In this document: positions 27,247 through 36,233 of the stretch, one piece after another
How the letters are laid out: each line of letters begins with the position of its first letter
Position numbering within the stretch: the first letter of the stretch is position 1
Assembly: GCA_958431815.1 (NCBI GenBank)
Contig: CAUASB010000004.1
Coordinates: 62,001 to 126,000, forward strand
Reading direction: 5' to 3'
DNA length: 64,000 nt
Origin: an uncultured Eggerthella sp.
GTDB lineage: Bacteria > Actinomycetota > Coriobacteriia > Coriobacteriales > Eggerthellaceae
Made by a program: the position numbers and the translations under genes
Notes under the pieces: model-generated
Told to the model about the DNA's origin: nothing
The model's database searches: none
The model's input: only the letters and a program-made list of their open reading frames with translations

Positions 27247-28047
27247 CTAGATGAAGCGGTAGTACACGTCGCGCGTACCCCAGTCGTAATAGCCGGTAGC
27301 GCCGAATGCCTTGTACACACCAGGTGCCAGGTCGAGCGCGCGGCCGTACTTGGCAAAACCGCCGGTATCGGTAACCGTGGCAATAACAACCTTGCCGTTA
27401 TAGCAAATCTCGCAGATGCTTCCCACCAGATAAGACTTATCTTCAGGCACGGCAACGGTAATGCTGGAATGGGTAAGGGCAACGCCGGAAGCGGTATCCG
27501 TTACCCCGAAATTACCTTGACCATCGTCGTTCGTTTCAATGGAGTAGGCGGAAGCGATGCCGCTTTGCCAGGTGCCGTCATTCACGTCAGGTGCAACACG
27601 AGGGGCAGTGGGCAACGGGTCAAGGGTGCAAACCTCGTTTGCCTTCTGCTTCGCCAATTCGTTGGTGTTATCAACTGCAATGGGAACAACAACGGGGTCA
27701 GGATCTTTCACCGTGATGGAGCGCTGGGTTGCCTCGGTAGCATCAACCGCTTCCGAAACAGTTACGCCATCGACGCTCGAAGAAGCATCGGCTACGCCAG
27801 ATGCGCGCTGAGCCGAGGAGAGCTGCTGAGTTTCGGCGGACTGGGCGCGAGACGAACCCAAACCAAGCGTGGTTGGGTCTTCCTGACCAGAGCCCTGAGC
27901 CTGACCAACAGAGAAGAATGCAACTACCGTCAGTGCCATGATTGCCACAAGGCACACCATCAAGGTAGGTGCGAACCTCTTTTTCGTATGTGCTCTGGCT
28001 TTAGCCAAAAAACTCCAATGCCGTAACTTCGCCCGCTTCCTGTGCAT
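27247..28047 (-). CDS. RlpA-like double-psi beta-barrel envelope protein
   Basis: About 266 residues from the ATG at 28047; an upstream GTG (28095) is also in frame and neither has a good ribosome-binding site. A basic N-terminus and one transmembrane segment (LMVCLVAIMALTVVAFF, near residues 30-46) are followed by a Ser/Gln/Val-rich linker. The C-terminal 100 residues resemble the RlpA/3D double-psi barrel: ASAYSIETNDDG, VAVP, VGSICEICYNGK, VTDTGGFAKYGRALDLAPGVYKAFG. Such domains act on or bind peptidoglycan in cell-wall growth or spore/resuscitation factors. Whether the catalytic Asp of lytic forms is present was not settled. Confidence 0.78.
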   Translation of the reverse strand: MHRKRAKLRHWSFLAKARAHTKKRFAPTLMVCLVAIMALTVVAFFSVGQAQGSGQEDPTTLGLGSSRAQSAETQQLSSAQRASGVADASSSVDGVTVSEAVDATEATQRSITVKDPDPVVVPIAVDNTNELAKQKANEVCTLDPLPTAPRVAPDVNDGTWQSGIASAYSIETNDDGQGNFGVTDTASGVALTHSSITVAVPEDKSYLVGSICEICYNGKVVIATVTDTGGFAKYGRALDLAPGVYKAFGATGYYDWGTRDVYYRFI

Positions 28048-28126
28048 CCGAGCACCCAGGAGTTGGGCCCTACCCGCAGCGCCCAAGCAGGACACATGCA
28101 GTTAAGCGCATAAAAATGCAGGGCTT

Positions 28127-28155
28127 ATTATACCTGCCTATCGAAAACCCTCCAA
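28127..28155 (-). promoter_or_regulatory. Probable promoter of the RlpA-like gene
   Basis: A perfect TATAAT box (28127-28132, minus strand) has TTGGAG 17 bases upstream. Transcription would start near 28120, giving a leader of about 73 bases that contains a GGGCCC-rich hairpin. Confidence 0.6.
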
Positions 28156-28214
28156 ATCAAGGCATCGGCAAACGGCGTGAAGCCCTAAGGAAACTGCGGG
28201 GAAAAGACTTGTTT

Positions 28215-29153
28215 CTACCCTCTGAACAGGGGCAATGCAACATTGTGACGAGAATATGACGAGAACATCATCAAACGGTCGAACACGCCCAGATCGAAGT
28301 ATGAAACCGCCAGCGCCACCGCAATGAGCCCCACGCCCAATGCCAAGAAATCAACGCGATCGAAAGCGAAGGCGATAACAAGGCACGCTGCCACGGAAAG
28401 CCACATCAGCGCCGAAAGATCGCTCAAACGCTCAAGGCACCGCAGCGGGCAGATGCCCAGGGTGAAGGGCAGCAAGGCAATGCACAGCTCAATACACGCA
28501 ACCAAACCGCACAAACGCAGGGCCAGGGGCGCTTTGTCGGCAAAGCACACCAACGCGGTAGTGCCCGCAACCACCAACAACAGTGGCCAAAAGCCCCAGA
28601 CGTTGACGCCGGGAATACGGGAAACCCAGTAATTAGCAGCAAACGCGAACAAGAGCGTGGTGAGCACCACCAGCGCCAATACCACAGGAGTGCGACGACG
28701 GACTTTCGTTTCTTCGGGTACCGTCACGCTTTGAACCGACTCCGTGTGCACCGGCCGCTGAACATCGGAAGCGCTCGGCGGCATGGGCGGCATATGGCCC
28801 GCATCGGCGTGAATGCCGTAGCCACGCAACGTTTCACCGCGACGGGCAGCGGAGCTCACCACGCGATGGTAGCGATCGGAGCACACATCCAAAGGATTGA
28901 CGTTCAAAGGCTTGCCACCCTCGCACGACGCGGGCAAGCAGGCAGCCAAAGCGATATAGGGGATAATGACCAGCCCAAAGGTGCAGATAAGCAGCACGAC
29001 GGCCGTCACGCGCACCACAACCGCATCGGCGTCGAGGCGCTCTGCCAAGCCGGAGCACACGCCAGCAATAAGGCAGTCCTCGCCACGTGTTATGGCCGGC
29101 CTTGCCTTCGGTTGGTTGAACAGCGAGTACTTATTTTGCTCTTCCTTGGCCAC
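28215..29153 (-). CDS. PspC-domain membrane protein
   Basis: 312 residues from a GTG at 29153 with AAAGGGG upstream. The N-terminus is a PspC domain (ITRGEDCLIAGVCSGLAERLDAD followed by a hydrophobic segment, residues 20-75). A polar linker rich in Pro, Ser and Met (85-150) leads to about five transmembrane segments (155-300). PspC proteins sense envelope stress; the extra membrane domain resembles that of PspC-type sensors in Actinobacteria. Neighbouring genes are also envelope related. Confidence 0.85.
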   Translation of the reverse strand: MAKEEQNKYSLFNQPKARPAITRGEDCLIAGVCSGLAERLDADAVVVRVTAVVLLICTFGLVIIPYIALAACLPASCEGGKPLNVNPLDVCSDRYHRVVSSAARRGETLRGYGIHADAGHMPPMPPSASDVQRPVHTESVQSVTVPEETKVRRRTPVVLALVVLTTLLFAFAANYWVSRIPGVNVWGFWPLLLVVAGTTALVCFADKAPLALRLCGLVACIELCIALLPFTLGICPLRCLERLSDLSALMWLSVAACLVIAFAFDRVDFLALGVGLIAVALAVSYFDLGVFDRLMMFSSYSRHNVALPLFRG

Positions 29154-29235
29154 TAAGCCCCTTTCGTTTCCCTCCCATTAAACCGCTTGCGCGGCATGCC
29201 TGCACGCTTCGTCAGGAAAACGTTGCTGGAGAGGC

Positions 29236-30000
29236 CTACAGAACAAACAAGAAAATGGAAAGGAACTGGCACACCGAGCCGGCCAAGATCCACAGATGGA
29301 ACACCGAGTGCATATAGGGGATTTTCTTCAGCACGTAAAAAATGCAGCCGATCGAGTAGCACAGCCCGCCGGCAAGCAGAAGCCAGAAGCCGGCAGCAGG
29401 CAAAAGCGCCCACAGTTGGGGAATGAACCACACAACCGACCAGCCAAGCAGCAGGTACAGCACCGCCGAGATCCAGCGCGGACGGAACACCCAGAACGAT
29501 TCGGCAACCACTCCGGCAATGGCAACAACCCATACGAACACGAACAGGGCAACGCCAGAGTAATCGACCAACGTGACCAGGCAATATGGGCTGTACGAAG
29601 CCGCGATGAACAGGTAAATGAAACTATGATCGAGCACCTTGAACACACGCTTGGCCTTTTCGGCGCTTATAGCGTGGTACAGCGTGGACATCACGTATTC
29701 CAGCAGCATGAAGATGCTGTACACCAAGGCTGCCACCAAATGCAACCCGCCGCCCGAATGAACCGCGGCAACAATGCACAAGGGAATGGCGGCAATGGCA
29801 AGAAGCGCGCCAATACCATGGGTGACCGAATTCGCTATTTCCTCACCAACCGAATAGGCACGAATTGCCTTGGCTGAATCGCGATTTCGCCGAGGTTCCT
29901 TTTGCTTCTTTTCCCGTTTAGGGCGCTTCGGCTTTTCAGAAGCGCTTTTCTTGAACTGGCGCGGCACCCATTCCGAGCGTCCTGCCTGAGACTGAGCCAT
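29236..30000 (-). CDS. Hemolysin III / YqfA-family membrane protein
   Basis: 254 residues with a basic 45-residue N-terminal tail (KKSASEKPKRPKREKKQKEP). It has seven hydrophobic segments. The PAQR/hemolysin III signatures EEIANSVTHGIGALLAI, LYHAI and HSVFHLWILAGS contain the metal-binding Ser/His residues. GGAGGGG precedes the ATG. The family is often annotated as a haemolysin, but metal-dependent hydrolase or lipid-homeostasis activity is considered likely. The long basic tail is unusual. Confidence 0.9.
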   Translation of the reverse strand: MAQSQAGRSEWVPRQFKKSASEKPKRPKREKKQKEPRRNRDSAKAIRAYSVGEEIANSVTHGIGALLAIAAIPLCIVAAVHSGGGLHLVAALVYSIFMLLEYVMSTLYHAISAEKAKRVFKVLDHSFIYLFIAASYSPYCLVTLVDYSGVALFVFVWVVAIAGVVAESFWVFRPRWISAVLYLLLGWSVVWFIPQLWALLPAAGFWLLLAGGLCYSIGCIFYVLKKIPYMHSVFHLWILAGSVCQFLSIFLFVL

Positions 30001-30083
30001 GTTATCCCCTCCAGCGCTGCGTCAAAGCAGCCTGTTTCTTCTCTTCCAAAAACCAAGAAGGACGCGCCTTCTAGATGGTGCGA

Positions 30084-31880
30084 TTATAGCCGTCCCGATG
30101 CGTCGGGCTCCGCCCAAGAAAGCCAAGAGGCTGCGTGCGTAACCGGAACGTCAATCAAACGCTCGGTGCGACCCTGAACGCCGGCGGCGGTGCGCAGGCA
30201 CACCGTGGCAACGTGCGCATGGCGCTGCAGGGGGTTCGTGCGGATGGCGGCGTACTGCATCTTCTTGCGCGGGATTATCACCGTATCTATCGAATAGCCG
30301 CCGTTCACCACCGTGGTGCCTGCAGTATCGAAGCCGAAGGCGCTACGGCGATGCCACAGCACCGCGCCCACTGCTTCAGCAACCATCACAACAAGACAGA
30401 GCACCAGCCCCGGCGTCACCGCAACCGCCAACAGACCATGGAACTGAGCAACCGTTATGCTCCCAAAGCTTGAAGCAACGGAAATCACCAAAGAAGCAAC
30501 CAGCAGGCATACAGCCAGCCAAAAGCCAACGCCTTGCAAAATAGCACGACGGGTAAGGGCACGCCGCAGGGCAACCTTCGGCGGCTTGATGGAAGCTTGG
30601 GGCATGGCGGCGTATTCGGGAGTAAGGCTGGCAACCAAGCGTTGCGCTTCAGAAAGCGGCAGGAAGGGGTGCACTACCAGCTTTTCAACCTCCTGCTGCG
30701 GGGAAGAGCCCCCAGAAGAATCCTCGCCCGATGCGGCCCCCACCCTTCCGTAGGAAACGGAGCAGCTTTTCAGCAGCCGCTGGAAAAGTGTCTGATGGAT
30801 ATGCACCGACTGGATGCGGTCGACATCGATACCGCTGAACACATGGGTGATGAGTCCCCGCTCCACTTCAATGCGGCCTCCCCTTCGGCGGGCGCGGAAC
30901 CCACCGTACGACAAACAGGTAGCCAGCAGGCACAGTACCCACGCCACTATCAAGCAGCCCACAATGAAAAGACCCACAAGTGCGCACGCAAGCACCGCAT
31001 GCTGCTTGGCCATGCCGGCAACGAAGAAGGCGGTTTGGTCATTCAGGAGGTTCGCCTCAACAAAGCACGAAATGACCGTTGCCACTGCCGCAATCACCGT
31101 TAAAAGCGCTACCGCAAAAGACGATTTCCCGCACAGTGCCGAAAGGAACAGTTCTTTGTTGCCGAGCCCATATTCGCAGGTAACCAGGCCGGTATCGACT
31201 TCACTTTTCGCAAACACGCCACGCATATCGTCCAACACGGCAGCGGCCCCATCGAGCACGTTGTCCTGTTGCGCAATGCTGCTAGGGGCAACGTGAGCCG
31301 AATCGGAGGGAGCTACACCAGCTTCCTTCTGTTTGCGAAGGAAAAGCTCGCGGCGGAGGTATTCGGCAGCGCTGCGCTCGACATACGAAACCATGACAGC
31401 CTTGTTGTTGGCACCGCCTGCCGTGTCAATGGCCACCGTGCATACGCCGGCCAACCGCTGCAGCAACGAAGCGCGCTCGTTCACCGACTGGATTTTTGCA
31501 TACGGCACATGGGTACGATGCTTGCTCAAGATGCCCGAATAGAAGCTAAACTCGGTTTCATCGAATTCATACCAGGTGTAGCGGTACTCCCAGGCACGCA
31601 CGCCCAGCACCACAGCGCATACCGCAAGCGTCGCAACCAGAAGGAGCAAAAGCGCAGCAATCACGGTAAAAGAAGGAGCCACACCCATAACCGCAGCCAA
31701 GTTGATGAGCCCTGGCAGCGAAGAAAGCCCGCAGGCATAGATAAGGGGTGCTACGCGTACCGTGCCCAGCCAGATATAGCAGTGATGCAGGGAGTACCGC
31801 GGGGAAGCTCCTCGTTGTTCCTGCCCGTCAGCGAGTGAATCCGTTGCAGGCGGCAAAGGTCCCGAAGAAGCCATGGTCAC
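30084..31880 (-). CDS. Bacterial PH-domain (bPH2) membrane protein, YdbT type
   Basis: 598 residues from a GTG at 31880 overlapping the upstream stop by 4 bases (GTGA); an ATG two codons later is equally possible. It contains three bPH2 (DUF304) modules, each preceded by a pair of transmembrane segments. The repeated signature is ...YSGILSKHRTHVPYAKIQSV near 120, GLITHVFSGIDVDRIQSVHI near 350 and GYSIDTVIIPRKKMQYAAI near 545. In B. subtilis, YdbS and YdbT are adjacent and give resistance to a heterologous bacteriocin. The pair here is also translationally coupled. Precise function is unknown. Confidence 0.85.
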   Translation of the reverse strand: MTMASSGPLPPATDSLADGQEQRGASPRYSLHHCYIWLGTVRVAPLIYACGLSSLPGLINLAAVMGVAPSFTVIAALLLLLVATLAVCAVVLGVRAWEYRYTWYEFDETEFSFYSGILSKHRTHVPYAKIQSVNERASLLQRLAGVCTVAIDTAGGANNKAVMVSYVERSAAEYLRRELFLRKQKEAGVAPSDSAHVAPSSIAQQDNVLDGAAAVLDDMRGVFAKSEVDTGLVTCEYGLGNKELFLSALCGKSSFAVALLTVIAAVATVISCFVEANLLNDQTAFFVAGMAKQHAVLACALVGLFIVGCLIVAWVLCLLATCLSYGGFRARRRGGRIEVERGLITHVFSGIDVDRIQSVHIHQTLFQRLLKSCSVSYGRVGAASGEDSSGGSSPQQEVEKLVVHPFLPLSEAQRLVASLTPEYAAMPQASIKPPKVALRRALTRRAILQGVGFWLAVCLLVASLVISVASSFGSITVAQFHGLLAVAVTPGLVLCLVVMVAEAVGAVLWHRRSAFGFDTAGTTVVNGGYSIDTVIIPRKKMQYAAIRTNPLQRHAHVATVCLRTAAGVQGRTERLIDVPVTHAASWLSWAEPDASGRL

Positions 31881-32377
31881 ACATCCTCACGGGCAAGACG
31901 GGCAAATTCAGCAGCACGGTCACGCACGTTGTCGGCCTCTTCAGCCTGCAACCCCGGAATCTCCATTGCCCCGGCGGCCGTGGAAACGGTAACCGCCGAA
32001 AGGCCAAAGGCGCGCAGAATCGGACCCTGTTTCGTATCGGTATTCTGAACACGGATGAACGGCACCACGATGTGCTTTTGCCAGATGATGCCGTATTTCA
32101 ATTCAAGGAATTCCGGGCGCAGCTCGTAGTGCCAGCGGATATAGCGAAGCGGCGTTACCACGAAAAGGAACACAACAAGCGAAACCACGTACAATACCGC
32201 GCAGGTCAAAAGATAGGGCTTCAGCCAAAACAGCTCGGCGCCAGATGCATCCGTCAGCGCAATGACAAGGGCCGGCAGCGCAATACACAGCCAAAGCACC
32301 GTAAGCAATAGCGTATCGCTGATGCGCCACACCGCTTTGATGCGCGAATCCAACATGTCCTTCGGCTCTGTACGCAT
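31877..32377 (-). CDS. Bacterial PH-domain (bPH2) membrane protein, YdbS type
   Basis: 166 residues from the ATG at 32377, chosen for TTGGAG upstream; the open frame extends further without a site. Two transmembrane segments (near 20-42 and 55-78) precede one bPH2 domain (ELRPEFLELKYGIIWQKHIVVPFIRVQN). It overlaps the YdbT-type gene by 4 bases. The spacer 32378-32476 shows no gene. Confidence 0.85.
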   Translation of the reverse strand: MRTEPKDMLDSRIKAVWRISDTLLLTVLWLCIALPALVIALTDASGAELFWLKPYLLTCAVLYVVSLVVFLFVVTPLRYIRWHYELRPEFLELKYGIIWQKHIVVPFIRVQNTDTKQGPILRAFGLSAVTVSTAAGAMEIPGLQAEEADNVRDRAAEFARLAREDV

Positions 32378-32474
32378 ACGAACTCCAATCCAAAAATAAA
32401 CAATTATCGGTATATTGTCGCATAACAGACAATTCACCGCAGAATGCGTCATGTCGGCTTTTCAGAAAACCCCG

Positions 32475-32510
32475 ATAAGAGAAAAGCCCGTGAACGGGCT
32501 TTTCTCTTAC
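32475..32510 (-). terminator. Intrinsic terminator of the hyp operon
   Basis: A 14-bp perfect palindrome (AAGAGAAAAGCCCG and complement, 32477-32508) overlaps the hypD stop codon by two bases and ends in T-rich sequence on the minus strand. It could act in both directions. Confidence 0.85.
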
Positions 32511-33583
32511 AGATACCTGAAATATGCGGCGCATGAGCCTTCGGAGGAAACCATGCACGGGCCAACCGGGTTTTCCGGCGTGCACACCTTGCGGAACAAG
32601 GGGCATTCGTTCGGCGCCATCATGCCGCGCAGCACATCGCCACAACGGCACCCTTTCGGCTCCTGCGTCGGCTCGACAGCGGGCTCAAAGCGCTGGAACG
32701 CGTCAAATTCCGCAAACTCGGGGCGAATGGCATAACCAGAACCAGGAATAACACCCAGCCCACGCCACGTCGCATCAACGGTGTGGAACACCTCGTTGAT
32801 GGCGGCAAGAGCAACCGGATTGCCCTCAGGTGCCACGCCTCGCGTGTAGGCAATCTCGATTTCCGCACGGCCTTCGTGCAACTGGCGCATGATCATGGCA
32901 ATGCCCTGCAGCACGTCGACCGCCTCGAAGCCGGTAACCACACCGGGAATGTCATACTTCTTCGCCAAGAATTCGTAAGGCTTCGTGCCGATGATGGTGC
33001 TCACATGCCCCGGCAAGATAAGCGCATCGATTTGCAGCGCCGGATCGGAAACAATGGTTTCCAGAGCACCCGGCATGTTCTTATGCGCAACGAACACACT
33101 GAAGTTTTTCAGCCCCAGCGCCTTTGCGCGCTTGATGGCCATGGCCACCAGCGGCGTAGTGGTCTCGAAGCCAACGCCTACGAACACGATCTGTTGATCG
33201 GGGTTTTCCTGCGCAAGCTTCAAGGCATCGAGCGGTGAGTACACGATGCTCACGTTGCGCCCTTCGGCCTGTTCTTTCAGCAGGCTGGAAGTGGAACCAG
33301 GCACACGCGTCATGTCGCCGAACGTGGCAATGGTAACGCCGGGAACGCGCGAAAGCGCGATAACCGTGTCAATGTCCTTGTTGCTGGTAACGCATACCGG
33401 GCACCCCGGCCCCGAAGCCAAACGCGTGCCTTCGGGCATCATGGTGCGCAACCCGTTACGGGCAATGGCAACCGTATGGGTGCCGCACACTTCCATCAAC
33501 GTGGCATGTTCGGGTGCCCACTTTTGGATGGAATGGATAAGGCCACGCGCCAGTTCCGGGTCTTTGAATACGGAAAGATCCAT
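32507..33583 (-). CDS. hypD: Hydrogenase maturation factor HypD
   Basis: 358 residues from the ATG at 33583 (AAGGCGG upstream), standard length. HypD carries a 4Fe-4S cluster and, with HypC, is the scaffold on which the Fe(CN)2CO unit of NiFe hydrogenases is built. Conserved motifs are MEVCGTHT, SGPGCPVCVT, GFETTTP, LPGHVSTIIG and TGFEAVD, plus C-terminal Cys motifs GCRCGDVLRG and KVCTPENPVGPCMVSSEGSCAAYFRY. It follows hypC by 13 bases. Confidence 0.97.
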   Translation of the reverse strand: MDLSVFKDPELARGLIHSIQKWAPEHATLMEVCGTHTVAIARNGLRTMMPEGTRLASGPGCPVCVTSNKDIDTVIALSRVPGVTIATFGDMTRVPGSTSSLLKEQAEGRNVSIVYSPLDALKLAQENPDQQIVFVGVGFETTTPLVAMAIKRAKALGLKNFSVFVAHKNMPGALETIVSDPALQIDALILPGHVSTIIGTKPYEFLAKKYDIPGVVTGFEAVDVLQGIAMIMRQLHEGRAEIEIAYTRGVAPEGNPVALAAINEVFHTVDATWRGLGVIPGSGYAIRPEFAEFDAFQRFEPAVEPTQEPKGCRCGDVLRGMMAPNECPLFRKVCTPENPVGPCMVSSEGSCAAYFRYL

Positions 33584-33596
33584 CGAAACCGCCGCC

Positions 33597-33833
33597 TTAC
33601 AATCCCTCGACGTCGGCAAGCTCGGGAATCTGTTTGATAAGGTCGAGCGTTTCCTGGGCGTCTTCCTCGTTGATCACTTCAATGGCAAAGCCGGCATGAA
33701 CCAGCACGTAATCGCCCACCTGAGCAGCAGGGGTAAGATCAAGCGCCACTTCGCGGGTAACGCCCAAGATATCTACGACAGCCAGGTTGTTTTCGCCAAT
33801 AGTGCGAACCTGGGCGGGAATAGCTAAACACAT
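33597..33833 (-). CDS. hypC: Hydrogenase maturation chaperone HypC
   Basis: 78 residues beginning MCLAIPAQV, the family signature in which the N-terminal Cys binds the iron cofactor precursor. A HypC-type barrel (VDILGVTREVALDL, GDYVLVHAGFAI) and an acidic C-terminal helix follow. It starts 6 bases after hypF. Confidence 0.97.
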   Translation of the reverse strand: MCLAIPAQVRTIGENNLAVVDILGVTREVALDLTPAAQVGDYVLVHAGFAIEVINEEDAQETLDLIKQIPELADVEGL

Positions 33834-33839
33834 GTTGCA

Positions 33840-36233
33840 TCACTCCTCATGTTGCGCCTGCAATCCTAGCACAGCCTGCCCGTAGGAAATCGAAGCATCG
33901 TTGGGTGGCAGCTCTTTGTTCAACGCTACCGTGAAACCGCGCTCCTGAAGGCGCGCCAAGGTACGTTCCAGCAAGTAGCGATTCATGAACACGCCGCCGG
34001 AAAGGGCCATAACCTCGATGCCGTACGTGGCACGTACCAGTTCGGCAACGTCAGCGATGGCGCACACGAAGGCCCCATGGAAGCGCGCTGCAATAACGGA
34101 CACGGGCACGCCCGCCTGCATATCGTCGAGCAAGGCGGCAAACACCGGAGCCGCATCCATCAACAGCACCGAGGTATCGGCGGCGGTGCTGTTTTCCGTT
34201 GCCGTGTTCTTGATGAACTCGACGCGGTAGCGATCATCTTCCAAAGCCATGCCGTCGGCATCGGCCTGTGCCCTATGGGCGGCAGCCTCCAGAAGAATGG
34301 CCGCTTCGCCTTCGTAGCGCGGAGCGGCGCACACGCCCAGAAGGGCGGAAGCCGCATCGAACAGGCGCCCCACCGAAGAAGTCTCGGGCGTGTTCAGGCC
34401 CTTTTCTATCATCTGCTGGAACACCGAGGCGTTCGGCACCTGCTGCTCTACAAAGGCGCGGGCAGAAGGATGCTCAAGCAAGTCGAACGACCACAGAGCG
34501 CCGTAGGCAATGCGCGCTGGGTCTTTGATGGCCGCCGCACCACCGGGCAGGGGAATGTAGGCGAAGTTGACGAAGCGCTCGTAGGCGTGCAGGTTGCACA
34601 GCAATACTTCGCCACCCCAGATGGCGCCGTCCAAACCATAGCCCGTGCCGTCGAAGGCAAAACCGCATACCGGGCCTTCCAGGTTGTTCTCGCCCATCAC
34701 CGAAAGGATATGGGCATGGTGATGCTGCACGCGCGTTACCGGCAACCCCTGTTCAAGCGCCCATTTGGTGGAAAGATACTCGGGGTGGTAGTCGCACACC
34801 ACGCGCTTTGGCTCAAAACGCAGCAAGCTTGCATAGCGTGTGCGCGTTTCATTCCAGGCATCGAGCACGGCAGCGCTTTCCAAATCACCAATATGCTGGG
34901 AAACGAATGCTTTGCCTGCGCGAGCGTACGTAAGCGTGCTCTTCTGCTCGGGACCAACCGCCAAAAGCTCTTCCTTGGAGCCTTCGGGGCACGGGGCTGA
35001 AACGGGCAGGGGCGCATACCCGCGTGCACGGCGAACGAACTGTACGATGTCGCCCGCAGCACCGCCGTTGATGATGCGCACAACCGAATCGTCGTAGCGG
35101 CCCACGATAGCACGGTTGTTCACCAGGAAGCCGTCGGCAACAGCTCCCAACTGGGAAAAGGCCGATTCCTCGTCGATAACAATAGGCTCATCGTGAATGT
35201 TGCCAGAAGTCATAACCAACATGCCGCCGAATTCGTGCAGCAAGAGGTGCTGCACGGGCGTGGTGGGAAGCATCACGCCCAATTCGGGCAGGTCGTCGGC
35301 AAGACCTGCAGCGAATACCGCTTCGGGGCGTTTGCGCAACAGCACAATGGGACGTGCTGGGCTGGTAAGCTGCGCCTCTTCCGCTTCGTCGACGAAGCAC
35401 AGGGCGCGAGCCTCTTCCACCGAGGCAACCATAACGGCGAACGCTTTGCCCGGACGATGCTTGCGCTGACGCAACGTGGCAAGGGCCTGCTCGTTGGTGG
35501 CATCGCACACCAGGTGATAGCCACCAAGGCCCTTAACGGCAACAATACCGCCAGCGGCAATCATACCTGCCGCACGGGCAAATACCGCATCGGACTCTTC
35601 GCGGTTTTCCGCCCAGGAAATGTTCTGCAACGCAAGGCCACCTGCGCACGCCGTTTCAATCCAACCCACCTTCGGCCCGCACTCAAAGCACGCATCGGGC
35701 TGCGCGTGGAAGCGGCGGTCGGTAGGGTCGTCGTATTCGGCAGCGCACTCGGGGCACATCGTAAACTCGGCCATGGAAGTTTCGGCGCGATCGTAGGGCA
35801 AGCTGCGCATGATGGTAAAGCGCGGCCCGCAGTTGGTGCAATTGATGAAAGGGTAATGGTAGCGGCGGTTCTTCAGATCGAACAGCTCTTCCACACAGGC
35901 ATCGCAGGTAGCCAAATCGGGCGATACCAACGTGGCTTCGCCCTGCGCCGCATCGTCAGAAAAACGAATCTCGAATTCGTCGAAACCTTCTACCGGCACT
36001 TCCTTGATCTCGATTTCGCGCACCTGCGCTGCGGCTGGCTCTTCCTCCGAAAGTGCCAGCACGAACCTGTCAAGCGGCAGGGTTTCGCCTTCGGCATGGA
36101 CCTTCACGCCTTCAACGTCGTTCAGAACCCAACCGGTAATGTCACGTTTTTTTGCCTCACGATAGACAAAGGGGCGGAAACCCACCCCTTGTACTACGCC
36201 AGATATTTTTAAGTCAAGCGCTTCACGCGTCAT
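33840..36233 (-). CDS. hypF: Carbamoyltransferase HypF
   Basis: 797 residues from the ATG at 36233, within the pgi stop (ATGA overlap) and preceded by AAGGAGG. HypF makes the CN ligands from carbamoyl phosphate with HypE. Domains in order: acylphosphatase (GVVQGVGFRPFVYREA), two zinc-finger segments (CDACVEEL..., CTNCGPRFTI, CPECAAEY..., CFECGPKVGW), YrdC-like nucleotide binding (KGLGGYHLVCDATNEQALATL) and a Kae1-like domain with VQHHHAHILSVMGE and SGGVFMN. All key Cys and His motifs look intact. hypE, hypA and hypB are not in the window. Confidence 0.97.
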   Translation of the reverse strand: MTREALDLKISGVVQGVGFRPFVYREAKKRDITGWVLNDVEGVKVHAEGETLPLDRFVLALSEEEPAAAQVREIEIKEVPVEGFDEFEIRFSDDAAQGEATLVSPDLATCDACVEELFDLKNRRYHYPFINCTNCGPRFTIMRSLPYDRAETSMAEFTMCPECAAEYDDPTDRRFHAQPDACFECGPKVGWIETACAGGLALQNISWAENREESDAVFARAAGMIAAGGIVAVKGLGGYHLVCDATNEQALATLRQRKHRPGKAFAVMVASVEEARALCFVDEAEEAQLTSPARPIVLLRKRPEAVFAAGLADDLPELGVMLPTTPVQHLLLHEFGGMLVMTSGNIHDEPIVIDEESAFSQLGAVADGFLVNNRAIVGRYDDSVVRIINGGAAGDIVQFVRRARGYAPLPVSAPCPEGSKEELLAVGPEQKSTLTYARAGKAFVSQHIGDLESAAVLDAWNETRTRYASLLRFEPKRVVCDYHPEYLSTKWALEQGLPVTRVQHHHAHILSVMGENNLEGPVCGFAFDGTGYGLDGAIWGGEVLLCNLHAYERFVNFAYIPLPGGAAAIKDPARIAYGALWSFDLLEHPSARAFVEQQVPNASVFQQMIEKGLNTPETSSVGRLFDAASALLGVCAAPRYEGEAAILLEAAAHRAQADADGMALEDDRYRVEFIKNTATENSTAADTSVLLMDAAPVFAALLDDMQAGVPVSVIAARFHGAFVCAIADVAELVRATYGIEVMALSGGVFMNRYLLERTLARLQERGFTVALNKELPPNDASISYGQAVLGLQAQHEE

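Noticed and set aside
28048..28126. c-di-AMP (ydaO-type) riboswitch before the RlpA-like gene
   Set aside because: Such switches occur before cell-wall genes in Actinobacteria, but the leader is only about 73 bases and lacks the conserved core.
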